The notes under the pieces were generated by a model. The model did no database searches and was not told the origin of the DNA. It saw only the letters and a list, made by a program, of their open reading frames with translations. A DNA stretch of 64,000 nucleotides from Lachnospiraceae bacterium. Its GTDB lineage: Bacteria > Bacillota > Clostridia > Lachnospirales > Lachnospiraceae. The first letter of the stretch is position 1. Every line of letters starts with the position of its first letter. The stretch lies in contig JAQVCW010000011.1 in NCBI GenBank assembly GCA_028689585.1, positions 49,217 to 113,216 of the forward strand. Direction: 5' to 3'. The position numbers and the translations under genes were made by a program. Below, one piece after another: positions 34,031-42,064 of this stretch.

Positions 34031-35050
34031 ATGACATTAAAGAGTATTGCGGAACAGGCTGGCGTATCCATATCCACGGTTTCCCGTGTGCTGAATGATA
34101 AAGAAACGAAGGCAGCTAGTAAAGATGTTAGGGAAAAAATATGGAAGATAGTCAGAGAGACAGGATATATTCCAAATAGTAATGCACAGGATTTAAGAAG
34201 ATCATCCGGTAAGGTAATGAAAGAGACAGATGGCAGAAAGTATTTTGCATTAATTTATGCCAGAAGTCAGGACAACAGGGATATGTTTTTTTCAGAACTG
34301 GCACGAGCAATTGAATACGAAGCATACAAAAGTAATTATATTTTGAAATGTTCTTTTTATGTTAATGATCTGGATCAGACAAATTTTGCATCAATTGTAG
34401 GGAGCAATGAAATTTCAGGATTAATTGTATTGGGGAGATTCAATGAAAATAGAATGAATGCCATTACAGAAGCACAAAAAAATGTTGTGTATGTAGGCTT
34501 AAATTATAGTACCAATAAACACGATACGGTATTCTGCGATGGATATAAAGCAGCAAGAAAGGCTATGGAATATTTATTTAATTTTAATCACGGGGAAATA
34601 GCATATGTGGGAGAAATTAATAAAGAGAATCGTTATTTAGGCTATTGCGATGCGTTAAAAGAAAATAAGATAAAACTAGAACATAATCGTATCGTTGACG
34701 CAAAGCAGACATTAGACGGAGGATATCGGGCAGCAAAAACACTGATGGAGCGCAAAGCAGCTTTTAGCGCTATATTTTGTGCGAATGATGCAACCGCTAT
34801 GGGAATCATCAAGGCTTTTCAGGAGCAGGGAGTTAAAGTGCCGGATGCGTTATCCGTTATCAGTATTGATGATGTAGAAATGGCGCGTTATTTTACACCA
34901 ATGTTAACTACAGTACATATACCAATTACAGAACTTGGAAAAATGGCAGCAAAAATATTGATTGACAGGGTGGAACATGGACATACCTTGCCAATAAAAA
35001 TTGAGATACCATTCTCCCTATCAAAGCGAGACAGTTGCGCTAAAAGATAA
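34031..35050 (+). CDS. LacI-family transcriptional regulator
   Basis: This 339-residue repressor has the LacI helix-turn-helix and hinge: TLKSIAEQAGVSISTVSRVLND (DNA-binding residues 1-55), then a sugar-binding-like core with FCANDATAMGIIKAFQEQGVKVPDALSVISIDD. ATG 34031 is set by GGAGGA (34018-34023). Its A+T-rich composition matches the upstream operon. The palindrome at 21301-21318 is the best candidate operator. The ligand is probably the imported compound or a pathway intermediate. Confidence 0.92.
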   Translation: MTLKSIAEQAGVSISTVSRVLNDKETKAASKDVREKIWKIVRETGYIPNSNAQDLRRSSGKVMKETDGRKYFALIYARSQDNRDMFFSELARAIEYEAYKSNYILKCSFYVNDLDQTNFASIVGSNEISGLIVLGRFNENRMNAITEAQKNVVYVGLNYSTNKHDTVFCDGYKAARKAMEYLFNFNHGEIAYVGEINKENRYLGYCDALKENKIKLEHNRIVDAKQTLDGGYRAAKTLMERKAAFSAIFCANDATAMGIIKAFQEQGVKVPDALSVISIDDVEMARYFTPMLTTVHIPITELGKMAAKILIDRVEHGHTLPIKIEIPFSLSKRDSCAKR

Positions 35051-35107
35051 TTAACATACATAAACAGAAGATTTTGCGGCAGGAGTAAAATATTCCCTCC
35101 GTCATTT

Positions 35108-35698
35108 TCAAATCAGCAGATTCAGCCCAAGCCCTGCGGCTCCGCAAAGCGCCATTACCAGGATGGGGTTCCATTTTAATTTGCGGAGTGTCACAAATGC
35201 GGCAAGGAAGAGGCCTCCGCCAATCCAGTTGATATCGGTCAGTCCGATGGAATTTTCTCCTGTGAGAAAGAAATCCATCGGATTTTTTCCCTGTAAAAGG
35301 ACAAGCTGCAGGATGGACAGTCCGGCGGCGGCAATCAATGCGACTACGGCGGGGCGCAGGCTGGATAACACATTTTGGAGTGTGGATACACCACGGTACC
35401 GGTAATAGATATAGGCCAGCAGCGATACGATGAAGCAGGAAGGCAGGATGCAGCCGAGGGTGGCGATGACGGCCCCGGGAATGCCTGCAATGCGGATGCC
35501 GACGAAGGTGGCGGAGTTTACGGCAATGGGGCCGGGAGTCATCTCGGCAATGGTGATCAGGTCCGTGAATTCGCTCATGGTGAGCCAGGTGTGAGTTTCT
35601 GCTACCTGCTTTTGAATCAGGGGCATGGCAGCATAGCCTCCGCCGATACTGAACATTCCTACCTGAAGGAAGGAAAGAAAAAGCTGTAAATAAATCAT
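35108..35698 (-). CDS. Chromate transporter family, half-size protein (B)
   Basis: This 196-residue membrane protein has about five to six segments. FSIGGGYAAMPLIQ and EMTPGPIAVNSATFVG are CHR-family signatures. Half-size CHR proteins work as pairs made by adjacent genes; the partner lies 58 bp upstream on the same strand. GGAG precedes its ATG. The family exports chromate in known cases, but in anaerobes the true substrate may be another oxyanion. Confidence 0.88.
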   Translation of the reverse strand: MIYLQLFLSFLQVGMFSIGGGYAAMPLIQKQVAETHTWLTMSEFTDLITIAEMTPGPIAVNSATFVGIRIAGIPGAVIATLGCILPSCFIVSLLAYIYYRYRGVSTLQNVLSSLRPAVVALIAAAGLSILQLVLLQGKNPMDFFLTGENSIGLTDINWIGGGLFLAAFVTLRKLKWNPILVMALCGAAGLGLNLLI

Positions 35699-35756
35699 GA
35701 ATTTGTCTCCTTTTCGATGCAGGGCACGTTATTATTGCAGTAAATGTGGCTGATTA

Positions 35757-36365
35757 CTAACGTGTCGGAATACCGGGTTTTCTGTGTAGAACAATCTGTT
35801 TGCAGATTCCAACGGCTGCCGCCGCCAGGATGATATAGATCACGTTGATATTGAAAATATAAGTGGCAACGAAGGCGGAGGCCATGACAAAGAGGCTGAG
35901 TACGGATCTCTCCTTCAGAACTTTGGAACCAAGACTGCATACGACATCCAGGATTACTGCGGCAACACCGGCCTGCATTCCTTTCAGCACCAGAGCCACG
36001 TAGCGGTTGGAGGCGAAGGCAGCATAGAAAAAGGAGATGACCGAGAGTATGATCATCGGAGGCAGGATGGTTCCAGCGACAGCCACCAGCATTCCGGCAA
36101 AACCGGCCACCCGCCAGCCTACCAGTATGGCGGCATTGACGGCAATGGCACCGGGGGAAGACTGGGCCAGTGCCGTCAGGTCCAGCATTTCCTGTTCATC
36201 AATCCAGTGGAGCTCGTCCACAAATTTTCGTTTGATAAAGGTGATAATGACAAAACCGCCGCCGAAGGTAAAGGCGCTGATGTAGAGGGTGCTGAGAAAT
36301 AACTGTATCAGTATTTTGCGGCGGTTTCCGGGAGGATGCGGGGATGGAATGAATGGTTTCATCAA
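35757..36365 (-). CDS. Chromate transporter family, half-size protein (A)
   Basis: This 202-residue membrane protein has ISAFTFGGGFVIITFIKRKF and LAQSSPGAIAVNAAILVGWR, the CHR repeats in slightly different form from its neighbour. It is first in the two-gene minus-strand operon and is divergent from a LysR gene, the usual arrangement for a substrate-sensed exporter. The N-terminus has a short Pro-rich cytoplasmic tail. Confidence 0.88.
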   Translation of the reverse strand: MMKPFIPSPHPPGNRRKILIQLFLSTLYISAFTFGGGFVIITFIKRKFVDELHWIDEQEMLDLTALAQSSPGAIAVNAAILVGWRVAGFAGMLVAVAGTILPPMIILSVISFFYAAFASNRYVALVLKGMQAGVAAVILDVVCSLGSKVLKERSVLSLFVMASAFVATYIFNINVIYIILAAAAVGICKQIVLHRKPGIPTR

Positions 36366-36600
36366 ATTTTAGCATGGAGATCCGTGACATTAGTCATGTA
36401 AGGAAGTGCGGCGTCAGCGCACCCGTTCCATGCACTCCTTTCTGTAAATTGATATTAAATTATTTGTACAAACGCGTTTTCTGCGTTTTTTGCATGTGCT
36501 TTGCTCCTTATTATACCGCTTGCCAGAACATGTGTAAAATGCTATTATTTTATATAGATAATAACTAAAATGATATATAATTGTTGGAGAGGGCGAAAAA
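36366..36600. promoter_or_regulatory. Divergent promoter region, chr pair / LysR
   Basis: No gene fits in these 235 bp. It holds TTATTTTATATAGATAATAA-type A+T-rich palindromic sequence around 36544-36575, a plausible LysR binding zone just before the regulator start. Specific -35/-10 boxes are not clear. Confidence 0.35.
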
Positions 36601-37476
36601 ATGACATTTCGGCATATGCGGATTTTTTTGCAGGTATATCAGACACAGAACATTACCCGGGCGGCGAAGCTGCTGAATATGTCTCAGCCTGCGGTGACCA
36701 GAGCGATACAGGAAGTAGAGCAGTACTATGGCATCCGCCTGTTTGAACGAATTAACCGAAGGCTCACTGTCACGGAAATCGGGCACCGGTTTTACCGCCA
36801 AGCGCTGCATATGCTGGAGGCATATGACACCATGGAAAAAGAATTGAAAAACTGGGACAGAATCGGTTCTGTCCGAATAGGGGCCACGGTGACGTTGGGC
36901 AGTTATTTTCTGCCCCGGCTGGCTGCGGGATTTCGAAAAGAATATCCGGAAATTGAAATCCGCGGGACAATTTCCAACGGAAGTTCTCTGGAGCGGGGGC
37001 TGCTGAATAATGAACTGGATCTGGCGCTGGTGGAAAGCAGCGTGGACGAAACCGAGCTGCAGGCGGAGCCCATAGGAGAGGACAGGCTGATACTGATAAC
37101 TCCGCCGGGGCATGAGCTTCTTTTACGGGAGCAGGTAGTGCTGCAGGATCTGGAAAAATACCCGGTACTGCTTCGGGAGCGGGGAAGCACAGTGCGTACT
37201 TTTTTGGACAACTATTTTGCAGTGTCGTCCATTCAGATCCATCCTGTATGGGAAAGTGTGAGCACCCAGGCCATTGTGAGGGCTGTTGGCTGCGGAATAG
37301 GAATTTCTATCCTGCCGGAGAAACTGGTGTCCAGGGATCTGGCGGATGGAATTGTCTGCACCAGGGAGATTGCAGAGGAGGAACTGACCAGGAAGCACTA
37401 TATTGTCTGGCATAAAAATAAATTTTTGACGAAATCAATGCAGAGGCTGATCGATTACTGCAGACTGCAGAAATAA
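36601..37476 (+). CDS. LysR-family transcriptional regulator
   Basis: This 291-residue LTTR has the N-terminal winged helix MRIFLQVYQTQNITRAAKLL to LFERINRRLTVTEIG (1-62), followed by a two-lobed effector domain (about 90-291; VRIGATVTLGSYFLP, CGIGISILPEKLV). It is divergent from the CHR transporter pair and probably activates it and represses itself. GGAGAGGG precedes ATG 36601. Confidence 0.93.
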   Translation: MTFRHMRIFLQVYQTQNITRAAKLLNMSQPAVTRAIQEVEQYYGIRLFERINRRLTVTEIGHRFYRQALHMLEAYDTMEKELKNWDRIGSVRIGATVTLGSYFLPRLAAGFRKEYPEIEIRGTISNGSSLERGLLNNELDLALVESSVDETELQAEPIGEDRLILITPPGHELLLREQVVLQDLEKYPVLLRERGSTVRTFLDNYFAVSSIQIHPVWESVSTQAIVRAVGCGIGISILPEKLVSRDLADGIVCTREIAEEELTRKHYIVWHKNKFLTKSMQRLIDYCRLQK

Positions 37477-37634
37477 ATGCTGCGGAATCGATGCTGCAGG
37501 TGAGGACCTGCTACACTTGATGGTGAAGAGTTCAGTTGCCCAGAATAAAGCGAACAGGGATACGATACAACCGGACTTTCTGCAGCAAGTGCAACATCTC
37601 TTACTTTGAAATAAAATTAATTCTATTTTCACTA

Positions 37635-37673
37635 TTGACTTCAATATTATTTATGATATACTCAATATTATTA
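37635..37673 (+). promoter_or_regulatory. Promoter with repeated TCAATATTATT boxes
   Basis: TTGACT (37635-37640) and TATACT (37657-37662) with 16-base spacing. TCAATATTATT occurs at 37641 and again at 37662, 21 bp apart (two helical turns), flanking the -10 box. It suggests binding by the following DUF2089 regulator. The preceding 150 bp (37477-37630) holds no gene. Confidence 0.5.
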
Positions 37674-37698
37674 AATACATACAGAAAGGGGAATTGAA

Positions 37699-37995
37699 TT
37701 GGAGATAGATAAAATACCTCAATGGATACTTACGTTGGAGCAAGAGGATGCTACTTTTTTAAAGAATTTTGCACTGAAATCGGGTTCATTGAAAGAGATT
37801 GCAAACCTATATGAAGTATCTTACCCTACTGTCCGTTTGCGATTGGATAAGCTTATTCAAAAAATAGAAATGAGTGACCAACAGGAAGAGGAACCGTTCC
37901 AAACTTTTATTAAAGGGTTAGCAGTTGACTCACGGATTGATTTGGAAACAGCCAAAATAATTATTGAAAAATATAAAAAGGATAAGGAGAAATGA
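37699..37995 (+). CDS. DUF2089-family small HTH protein
   Basis: This 98-residue protein has a helix-turn-helix (LKEIANLYEVSYPTVRLRLD, about 32-51) and an acidic/basic C-terminal helix, as in the short DUF2089 family. It probably regulates its own two-gene unit. It starts at TTG 37699 with AAAGGGG upstream and overlaps the next gene by ATGA. Confidence 0.8.
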   Translation: MEIDKIPQWILTLEQEDATFLKNFALKSGSLKEIANLYEVSYPTVRLRLDKLIQKIEMSDQQEEEPFQTFIKGLAVDSRIDLETAKIIIEKYKKDKEK

Positions 37996-38294
37996 ATATG
38001 TCACCTATTTTAATAGCAATTATCGTCTTTGCCGCTATCGTGTTTTTGATGATTCTTCAAACAAACATAAGCAAACTACAATCTCCGAAATGGGGACTTA
38101 TAATCCCCGCACTCGTTCTCATCGCAGCCGTGTATGCTCATTTTTTTGTTAGAGTTGGGCTTACTATTGGGAGTGTACTGATTTTTGTAATTCCGTTTCT
38201 TTGGAGCTTAGAGGAATTGTACCGTGGAAGAAAACGTAGAATTGCTGAAACCGAAAAAGAAATTGCCAAAATGAAAGCAAAAGATATGATATAA
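37992..38294 (+). CDS. Small membrane protein, partner of DUF2089
   Basis: The 100 residues contain three hydrophobic segments (about 4-21, 33-52, 54-71) and a basic, helical cytoplasmic tail (RGRKRRIAETEKEIAKMKAK). Function is not known. The ATGA overlap with the DUF2089 gene implies equal production, as seen in regulator/membrane-sensor pairs. Confidence 0.75.
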   Translation: MNMSPILIAIIVFAAIVFLMILQTNISKLQSPKWGLIIPALVLIAAVYAHFFVRVGLTIGSVLIFVIPFLWSLEELYRGRKRRIAETEKEIAKMKAKDMI

Positions 38295-38307
38295 TTATTT
38301 GCAAGAA

Positions 38308-38344
38308 ACACAGGGAGAAGTTTAAAATTGCTTCCTGTGTTATT
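38308..38344 (+). terminator. Terminator after the DUF2089 pair
   Basis: AACACAGG (38308-38315 region) pairs with CCTGTGTT about 20 bases later, with partial inner pairing, followed by ATTTTA. The 180 bp from here to the ROK gene contains nothing else recognisable. Confidence 0.6.
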
Positions 38345-38527
38345 TTAATATTAAGTATTGAGAGGTTGAATTGCAGTTAACATTAGTATCTTTAAAGTTA
38401 ATTTGGAATTGAACTTCCTGTGGACAACGTTTATAATAACTTTTATAAAACGATTTATGAAATAGAAAGAAAATCTGAAAAACTATAGAGATTAAAAAAA
38501 TCGCAGATCTGGATCACAGGAGTATAG

Positions 38528-39625
38528 ATGGAAATCAAAAAAAAGAACCGAATTAAAATCGCAAAATTTATTCTGGAACAGGGGACTGCATCGAAGAATG
38601 AAATCGCCGCTGCTTTAAAGATCAGTATGCCTACGGTCTTGCAGAACGTAAAAGAACTGCAGGACGCGGGGATTGTGATCGAGGAAGGAGAGTACCATTC
38701 CAATGGAGGCCGGAAGGCAAAGGCTCTTTCTATCGAGGGAAGTACAGGATACGCGGTGGGGATGGATATTACGGCGAATCATATTACACTGGTGCTGGTG
38801 AATATGAAACGACGGCTGCTTTGTAAGGAGCGCAGCCGGCTGACCTATGCGGATGAGCCGTCCTATTATGAAAAAATGGGAGCAATGCTGGAAAACTTTA
38901 TTTTTCGGAGCCAGGTAGACCGGGAAAAAATTCTTGGTGTGGGCATTTCGCTTCCGGGAATTGTAAATAAGGAAGAAAAGGTGCTGATCCGTTCTCATGC
39001 GCTGGGGGTTGGAAACATCAGTTTTCACAATTTTCATAATCTGATTCCTTATCCGTATGAGATCGAAAATGATGCGAACTGTGCGGCCTATGCGGAACTG
39101 ACCGGAAAAAAGGAAAATGCGGTATATCTGTCCCTGAGCAATACGGTGGGCGGGGCCATTTATCTGAATAATCATTTTTACCTGGGGGAGCATTTTCGAA
39201 GCGGGGAATTCGGACATATGGTGATTGAGCGGGGCGGAAGGCAGTGCTACTGCGGAAAACGCGGGTGCGTGGATGCATATTGCTCCGCCAGGCTTCTTCA
39301 GGGGATGACGGGGGACAATCTGGAGCTGTTCTTTCAGAGGGTAAATGAAAAAGATGAGAAATGCCTGGGAGTGTGGGAAGAATATCTGGATTATCTGGCG
39401 GTTACGGTGACAAATCTGAGAATGAATTTTGACTGTGATATCGTTTTGGGCGGTTATGTAGGCGGATATCTGAAAAATTACCGCACCGATCTGGAACGGA
39501 AGGTAGCAGAATACAATAAGTTTGATCTGGATGCTGCTTATATCCGGACAGGAAAATACCGGCTGGAGGCTTCCGCGATAGGAGCAACGATGCAGTTTAT
39601 CGACCATTTTTTTGACCTGTTGTAG
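38528..39625 (+). CDS. ROK-family transcriptional regulator
   Basis: This 365-residue repressor has an N-terminal winged helix (TASKNEIAAALKISMPTVLQNVKEL, about 19-43) and a ROK sugar-kinase-like domain. Its zinc motif is CYCGKRGCVDAYC, and EFGHMVIERGG is conserved. The kinase-type DxGxT is GMDITANH, so it is a sensor and not a kinase. It lies upstream of a sorbitol-type dehydrogenase whose leader has a palindrome, the probable target. A polyol or its phosphate is a likely inducer (inference). No strong ribosome site precedes ATG 38528. Confidence 0.9.
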   Translation: MEIKKKNRIKIAKFILEQGTASKNEIAAALKISMPTVLQNVKELQDAGIVIEEGEYHSNGGRKAKALSIEGSTGYAVGMDITANHITLVLVNMKRRLLCKERSRLTYADEPSYYEKMGAMLENFIFRSQVDREKILGVGISLPGIVNKEEKVLIRSHALGVGNISFHNFHNLIPYPYEIENDANCAAYAELTGKKENAVYLSLSNTVGGAIYLNNHFYLGEHFRSGEFGHMVIERGGRQCYCGKRGCVDAYCSARLLQGMTGDNLELFFQRVNEKDEKCLGVWEEYLDYLAVTVTNLRMNFDCDIVLGGYVGGYLKNYRTDLERKVAEYNKFDLDAAYIRTGKYRLEASAIGATMQFIDHFFDLL

Positions 39626-39640
39626 AAGCTTTTAGTGCTG

Positions 39641-39688
39641 CCATTCACGGTCAGATGCCCTGGCAGGTATGCCGCGTATGCCGTGAAT
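39641..39688 (+). terminator. Hairpin after the ROK gene
   Basis: ATTCACGG pairs with CCGTGAAT, with an inner GGTATGCC/GCGTATGCC region. AATAACCTTTTGG follows; a weak terminator. Confidence 0.5.
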
Positions 39689-39723
39689 AATAACCTTTTG
39701 GTATATGGATGCGGAAAAATAGA

Positions 39724-39752
39724 TTGACAAAATTTCCTTGCAGTGCCATAAT
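39724..39752 (+). promoter_or_regulatory. Promoter of the sorbitol-type dehydrogenase gene
   Basis: TTGACA (39724-39729), 17-base spacer, CATAAT (39747-39752). The palindrome that follows covers the likely start site. Confidence 0.75.
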
Positions 39753-39760
39753 ATGATTAC

Positions 39761-39782
39761 TTTAATAAAACATTTTATTAAA
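39761..39782. promoter_or_regulatory. ROK-type operator palindrome
   Basis: TTTAATAAAA and its exact complement are separated by two bases. A third half-site TTTTAATAAAA lies near 39789-39799. The position just after the -10 box would block transcription, and A+T-rich palindromes are typical ROK (NagC/XylR) sites. Confidence 0.6.
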
Positions 39783-39817
39783 CTTTTGATTTTAATAAAA
39801 AAAGGGGGATTTATACG

Positions 39818-40873
39818 ATGGAAGGTAAAATGAAAGTAGCGGTAATGAACGGAATTGGAAAAATGGGATTTGAAGAACGTGATATTCCGAGTCCGGCGGC
39901 GGATGAAGTTCTGGTTAAACTGGATTATGTGGGAATCTGCGGTTCTGATCTTCATTATTATGAGACAGGAGCCATCGGTGATTACGTGGTTAAACCGCCA
40001 TTTGTTCTCGGGCATGAGCCGGGAGGTGTGGTTGTAGAAGTGGGATCCGATGTGAAGCATTTGAAAGTGGGAGACCGTGTGGCGCTGGAGCCGGGAAAGA
40101 CCTGCGGACACTGTGAATTCTGCAAAGAGGGAAAATATAATCTCTGTCCGGATGTTGTCTTTTTCGCTACTCCGCCGGTAGATGGAGTTTTTCAGGAATA
40201 TACAGCTCATGAAGCAGGACTCTGCTTTAAACTTCCGGAGAATGTCAGTACATTGGAAGGGGCACTGATCGAGCCGCTGGCAGTGGGCTTCCATGCAGCA
40301 ATCCAGGGAGATGCTCACCTAGGACAGAAAGCCGTCGTAATGGGTTCCGGCTGTATCGGTCTGGTATCTATGATGGCATTGAAGGCGAGAGGCGTTTCCG
40401 AAGTATATGTGGTTGACATTATGGAAAAACGTCTGGAAAAAGCATTAGAGCTGGGTGCGACAGGAGTTATCAACGCAAAGACGGAAAATGTGCTGGAACG
40501 GGTAAAGGAACTGACCGAAGGAAAAGGAACCGATCTTGTGATCGAGACAGCGGGAACTGAAATCACTACCAGACAGGCTATTCAGATTGCGAAGAAGGGC
40601 AGCACTATTGTGCTGGTAGGATACAGCAAGACAGGAGAGCTTACCCTTCCGGTCAGCCTTGCGCTGGATAAGGAACTGACATTTAAGACAGTATTTCGTT
40701 ATCGTCATATTTATCCAATGGCAATTGATGCCGTGGCATCCGGCAAGATCAACCTGAAAGGCATTGTGACCGATGTTTTCTCACTGGATGAGGCGCAAAA
40801 GGCCATGGATTACAGCGTGAACAATAAAGCAGATGTGGTAAAAGCAGTGATTAAGATTTCAGACTGCGATTGA
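39818..40873 (+). CDS. Sorbitol/xylitol-type zinc alcohol dehydrogenase
   Basis: This 351-residue MDR enzyme oxidises a polyol such as sorbitol or xylitol to the ketose with NAD. Catalytic zinc residues are in GICGSDLHYYE and LGHEPGG; structural zinc cysteines in CGHCEFCKEGKYNLC; cofactor motif VMGSGCIGLV. The SDLHYYETGAIGDYVVKPP segment is typical of sorbitol dehydrogenases. GGGGG precedes ATG 39818. A PfkB kinase gene follows after 90 bp, so the ketose may next be phosphorylated. Confidence 0.9.
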   Translation: MEGKMKVAVMNGIGKMGFEERDIPSPAADEVLVKLDYVGICGSDLHYYETGAIGDYVVKPPFVLGHEPGGVVVEVGSDVKHLKVGDRVALEPGKTCGHCEFCKEGKYNLCPDVVFFATPPVDGVFQEYTAHEAGLCFKLPENVSTLEGALIEPLAVGFHAAIQGDAHLGQKAVVMGSGCIGLVSMMALKARGVSEVYVVDIMEKRLEKALELGATGVINAKTENVLERVKELTEGKGTDLVIETAGTEITTRQAIQIAKKGSTIVLVGYSKTGELTLPVSLALDKELTFKTVFRYRHIYPMAIDAVASGKINLKGIVTDVFSLDEAQKAMDYSVNNKADVVKAVIKISDCD

Positions 40874-40963
40874 TACCCGCCACTGAGACTGGATTGCTGC
40901 TCGCCGCTGATAGAGGCGGAGGCATTCCCTTCCTGAGATGTCTTTGAAAGTGCAGGTGAGAGT

Positions 40964-41896
40964 ATGGACAGACCAAAAATATTAGTAGTCGGCAGCATGA
41001 ATATGGATCTGGTCATGTATGGCATGACAGACCTTCCAAAATGGGGAACTTCTGCATTCTGCACGGAGTATCAGTATGCGGCCGGAGGCAAGGGGCTGAA
41101 TCAGTCTCTCGCTGTTGCGCTTCAGGGTGCGGATGCGTTCCTGGCAGGCAGAATCGGCCGGGATGACAATGGAAAGCGTCTCCTGGAACAGGCGGAAAAA
41201 GCCGGAGTCCGCACCGATTATGTGAAAAGGGATGAAAATGGCCTTACCGGACTATCCACCATGAATATGGGAGAGGATGGAAAATATTTTTCCATCTATG
41301 CGCCCGGTGCCAACCGGAAGCTGGAGATTGCAGATGTGGAAAATGCGCTGGCGCATCAGTCTTTTGACATGATTGCCATGCAGTTGGAAATGCCTTTGGA
41401 GGTGGTCTATCATATCTGCGAGCTTGGCCGAAAGAGACAGATACCAATATTTCTGGATGCCGGTCCCGCCATGTCGATCCCTCTGGAACGGCTGCGGGGT
41501 GCCTTTGTGATTTCACCAAATGAGGCGGAAACGGAGGCGCTGACGGGAATTGCTCCGGATACCATGGAACAGATCGAGGCGGCAGCAGAGAAGATTTATC
41601 GGGAAGCAGAGCCCGGGTATGTGCTGCTGAAGCTGGGAAGCAGGGGCGCCTATCTGTACAGCAGAGAACATCGGGATTATATTCCGGGATTTCGGGTAAA
41701 GGCGATTGACACTACGGCGGCCGGTGATACCTTCGGTGCAGCGTTCTGTGTACAGTATTGTATGGGGAAATGCCTGGAAGATTCTATCCGGTTTGCCCAT
41801 GCCGCCGCTGCAGTGTGCGTGACCCGCAAAGGCGGGCAGCCGTCCATCCCGACGAAAAAGGAAGCAGAAGAATTTTTATCAGAGCATACGCCTTGA
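40964..41896 (+). CDS. PfkB-family (ribokinase-like) carbohydrate kinase
   Basis: This 310-residue kinase has VVGSMNMDLVMYG, GGKGLNQSLAVALQGAD and the C-terminal DTTAAGDTFGAAF with catalytic Asp. It is related to, but clearly distinct from, the kinase at 10.2 kb. It lies in the ROK/sorbitol dehydrogenase unit and could phosphorylate the ketose made by the dehydrogenase or ribose. AGGTGAGAG precedes ATG 40964. Confidence 0.9.
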   Translation: MDRPKILVVGSMNMDLVMYGMTDLPKWGTSAFCTEYQYAAGGKGLNQSLAVALQGADAFLAGRIGRDDNGKRLLEQAEKAGVRTDYVKRDENGLTGLSTMNMGEDGKYFSIYAPGANRKLEIADVENALAHQSFDMIAMQLEMPLEVVYHICELGRKRQIPIFLDAGPAMSIPLERLRGAFVISPNEAETEALTGIAPDTMEQIEAAAEKIYREAEPGYVLLKLGSRGAYLYSREHRDYIPGFRVKAIDTTAAGDTFGAAFCVQYCMGKCLEDSIRFAHAAAAVCVTRKGGQPSIPTKKEAEEFLSEHTP

Positions 41897-41957
41897 TTTT
41901 GGGGCTGCCCGGGTGAGTGTCGGGCGGCAGCAGCATCGAAGGTGTAAGTTAAGGTTG

Positions 41958-42060
41958 AACTTCTGACTATAATTTGCTATTCTATTTCAAGATGTGAGCG
42001 AAACGAAGTCCGGGAGACAGCTCACAAATGACTGAGAACAGCAAATTTGAGTCAGGAGTT
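41958..42060 (+). promoter_or_regulatory. Leader hairpin that buries the ribosome site of the PRD regulator
   Basis: The 26 bases at 41958-41983 match the reverse complement of 42035-42060 at 22 positions, with two mismatches able to form G-U pairs. An inner stem TGTGAGC (41993-41999) pairs with 42020-42026. The right arm contains CAGGAG, the ribosome site of the gene at 42065. It may be a translational control element or a small mobile repeat. Confidence 0.65.
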
Positions 42061-42064
42061 TTTT

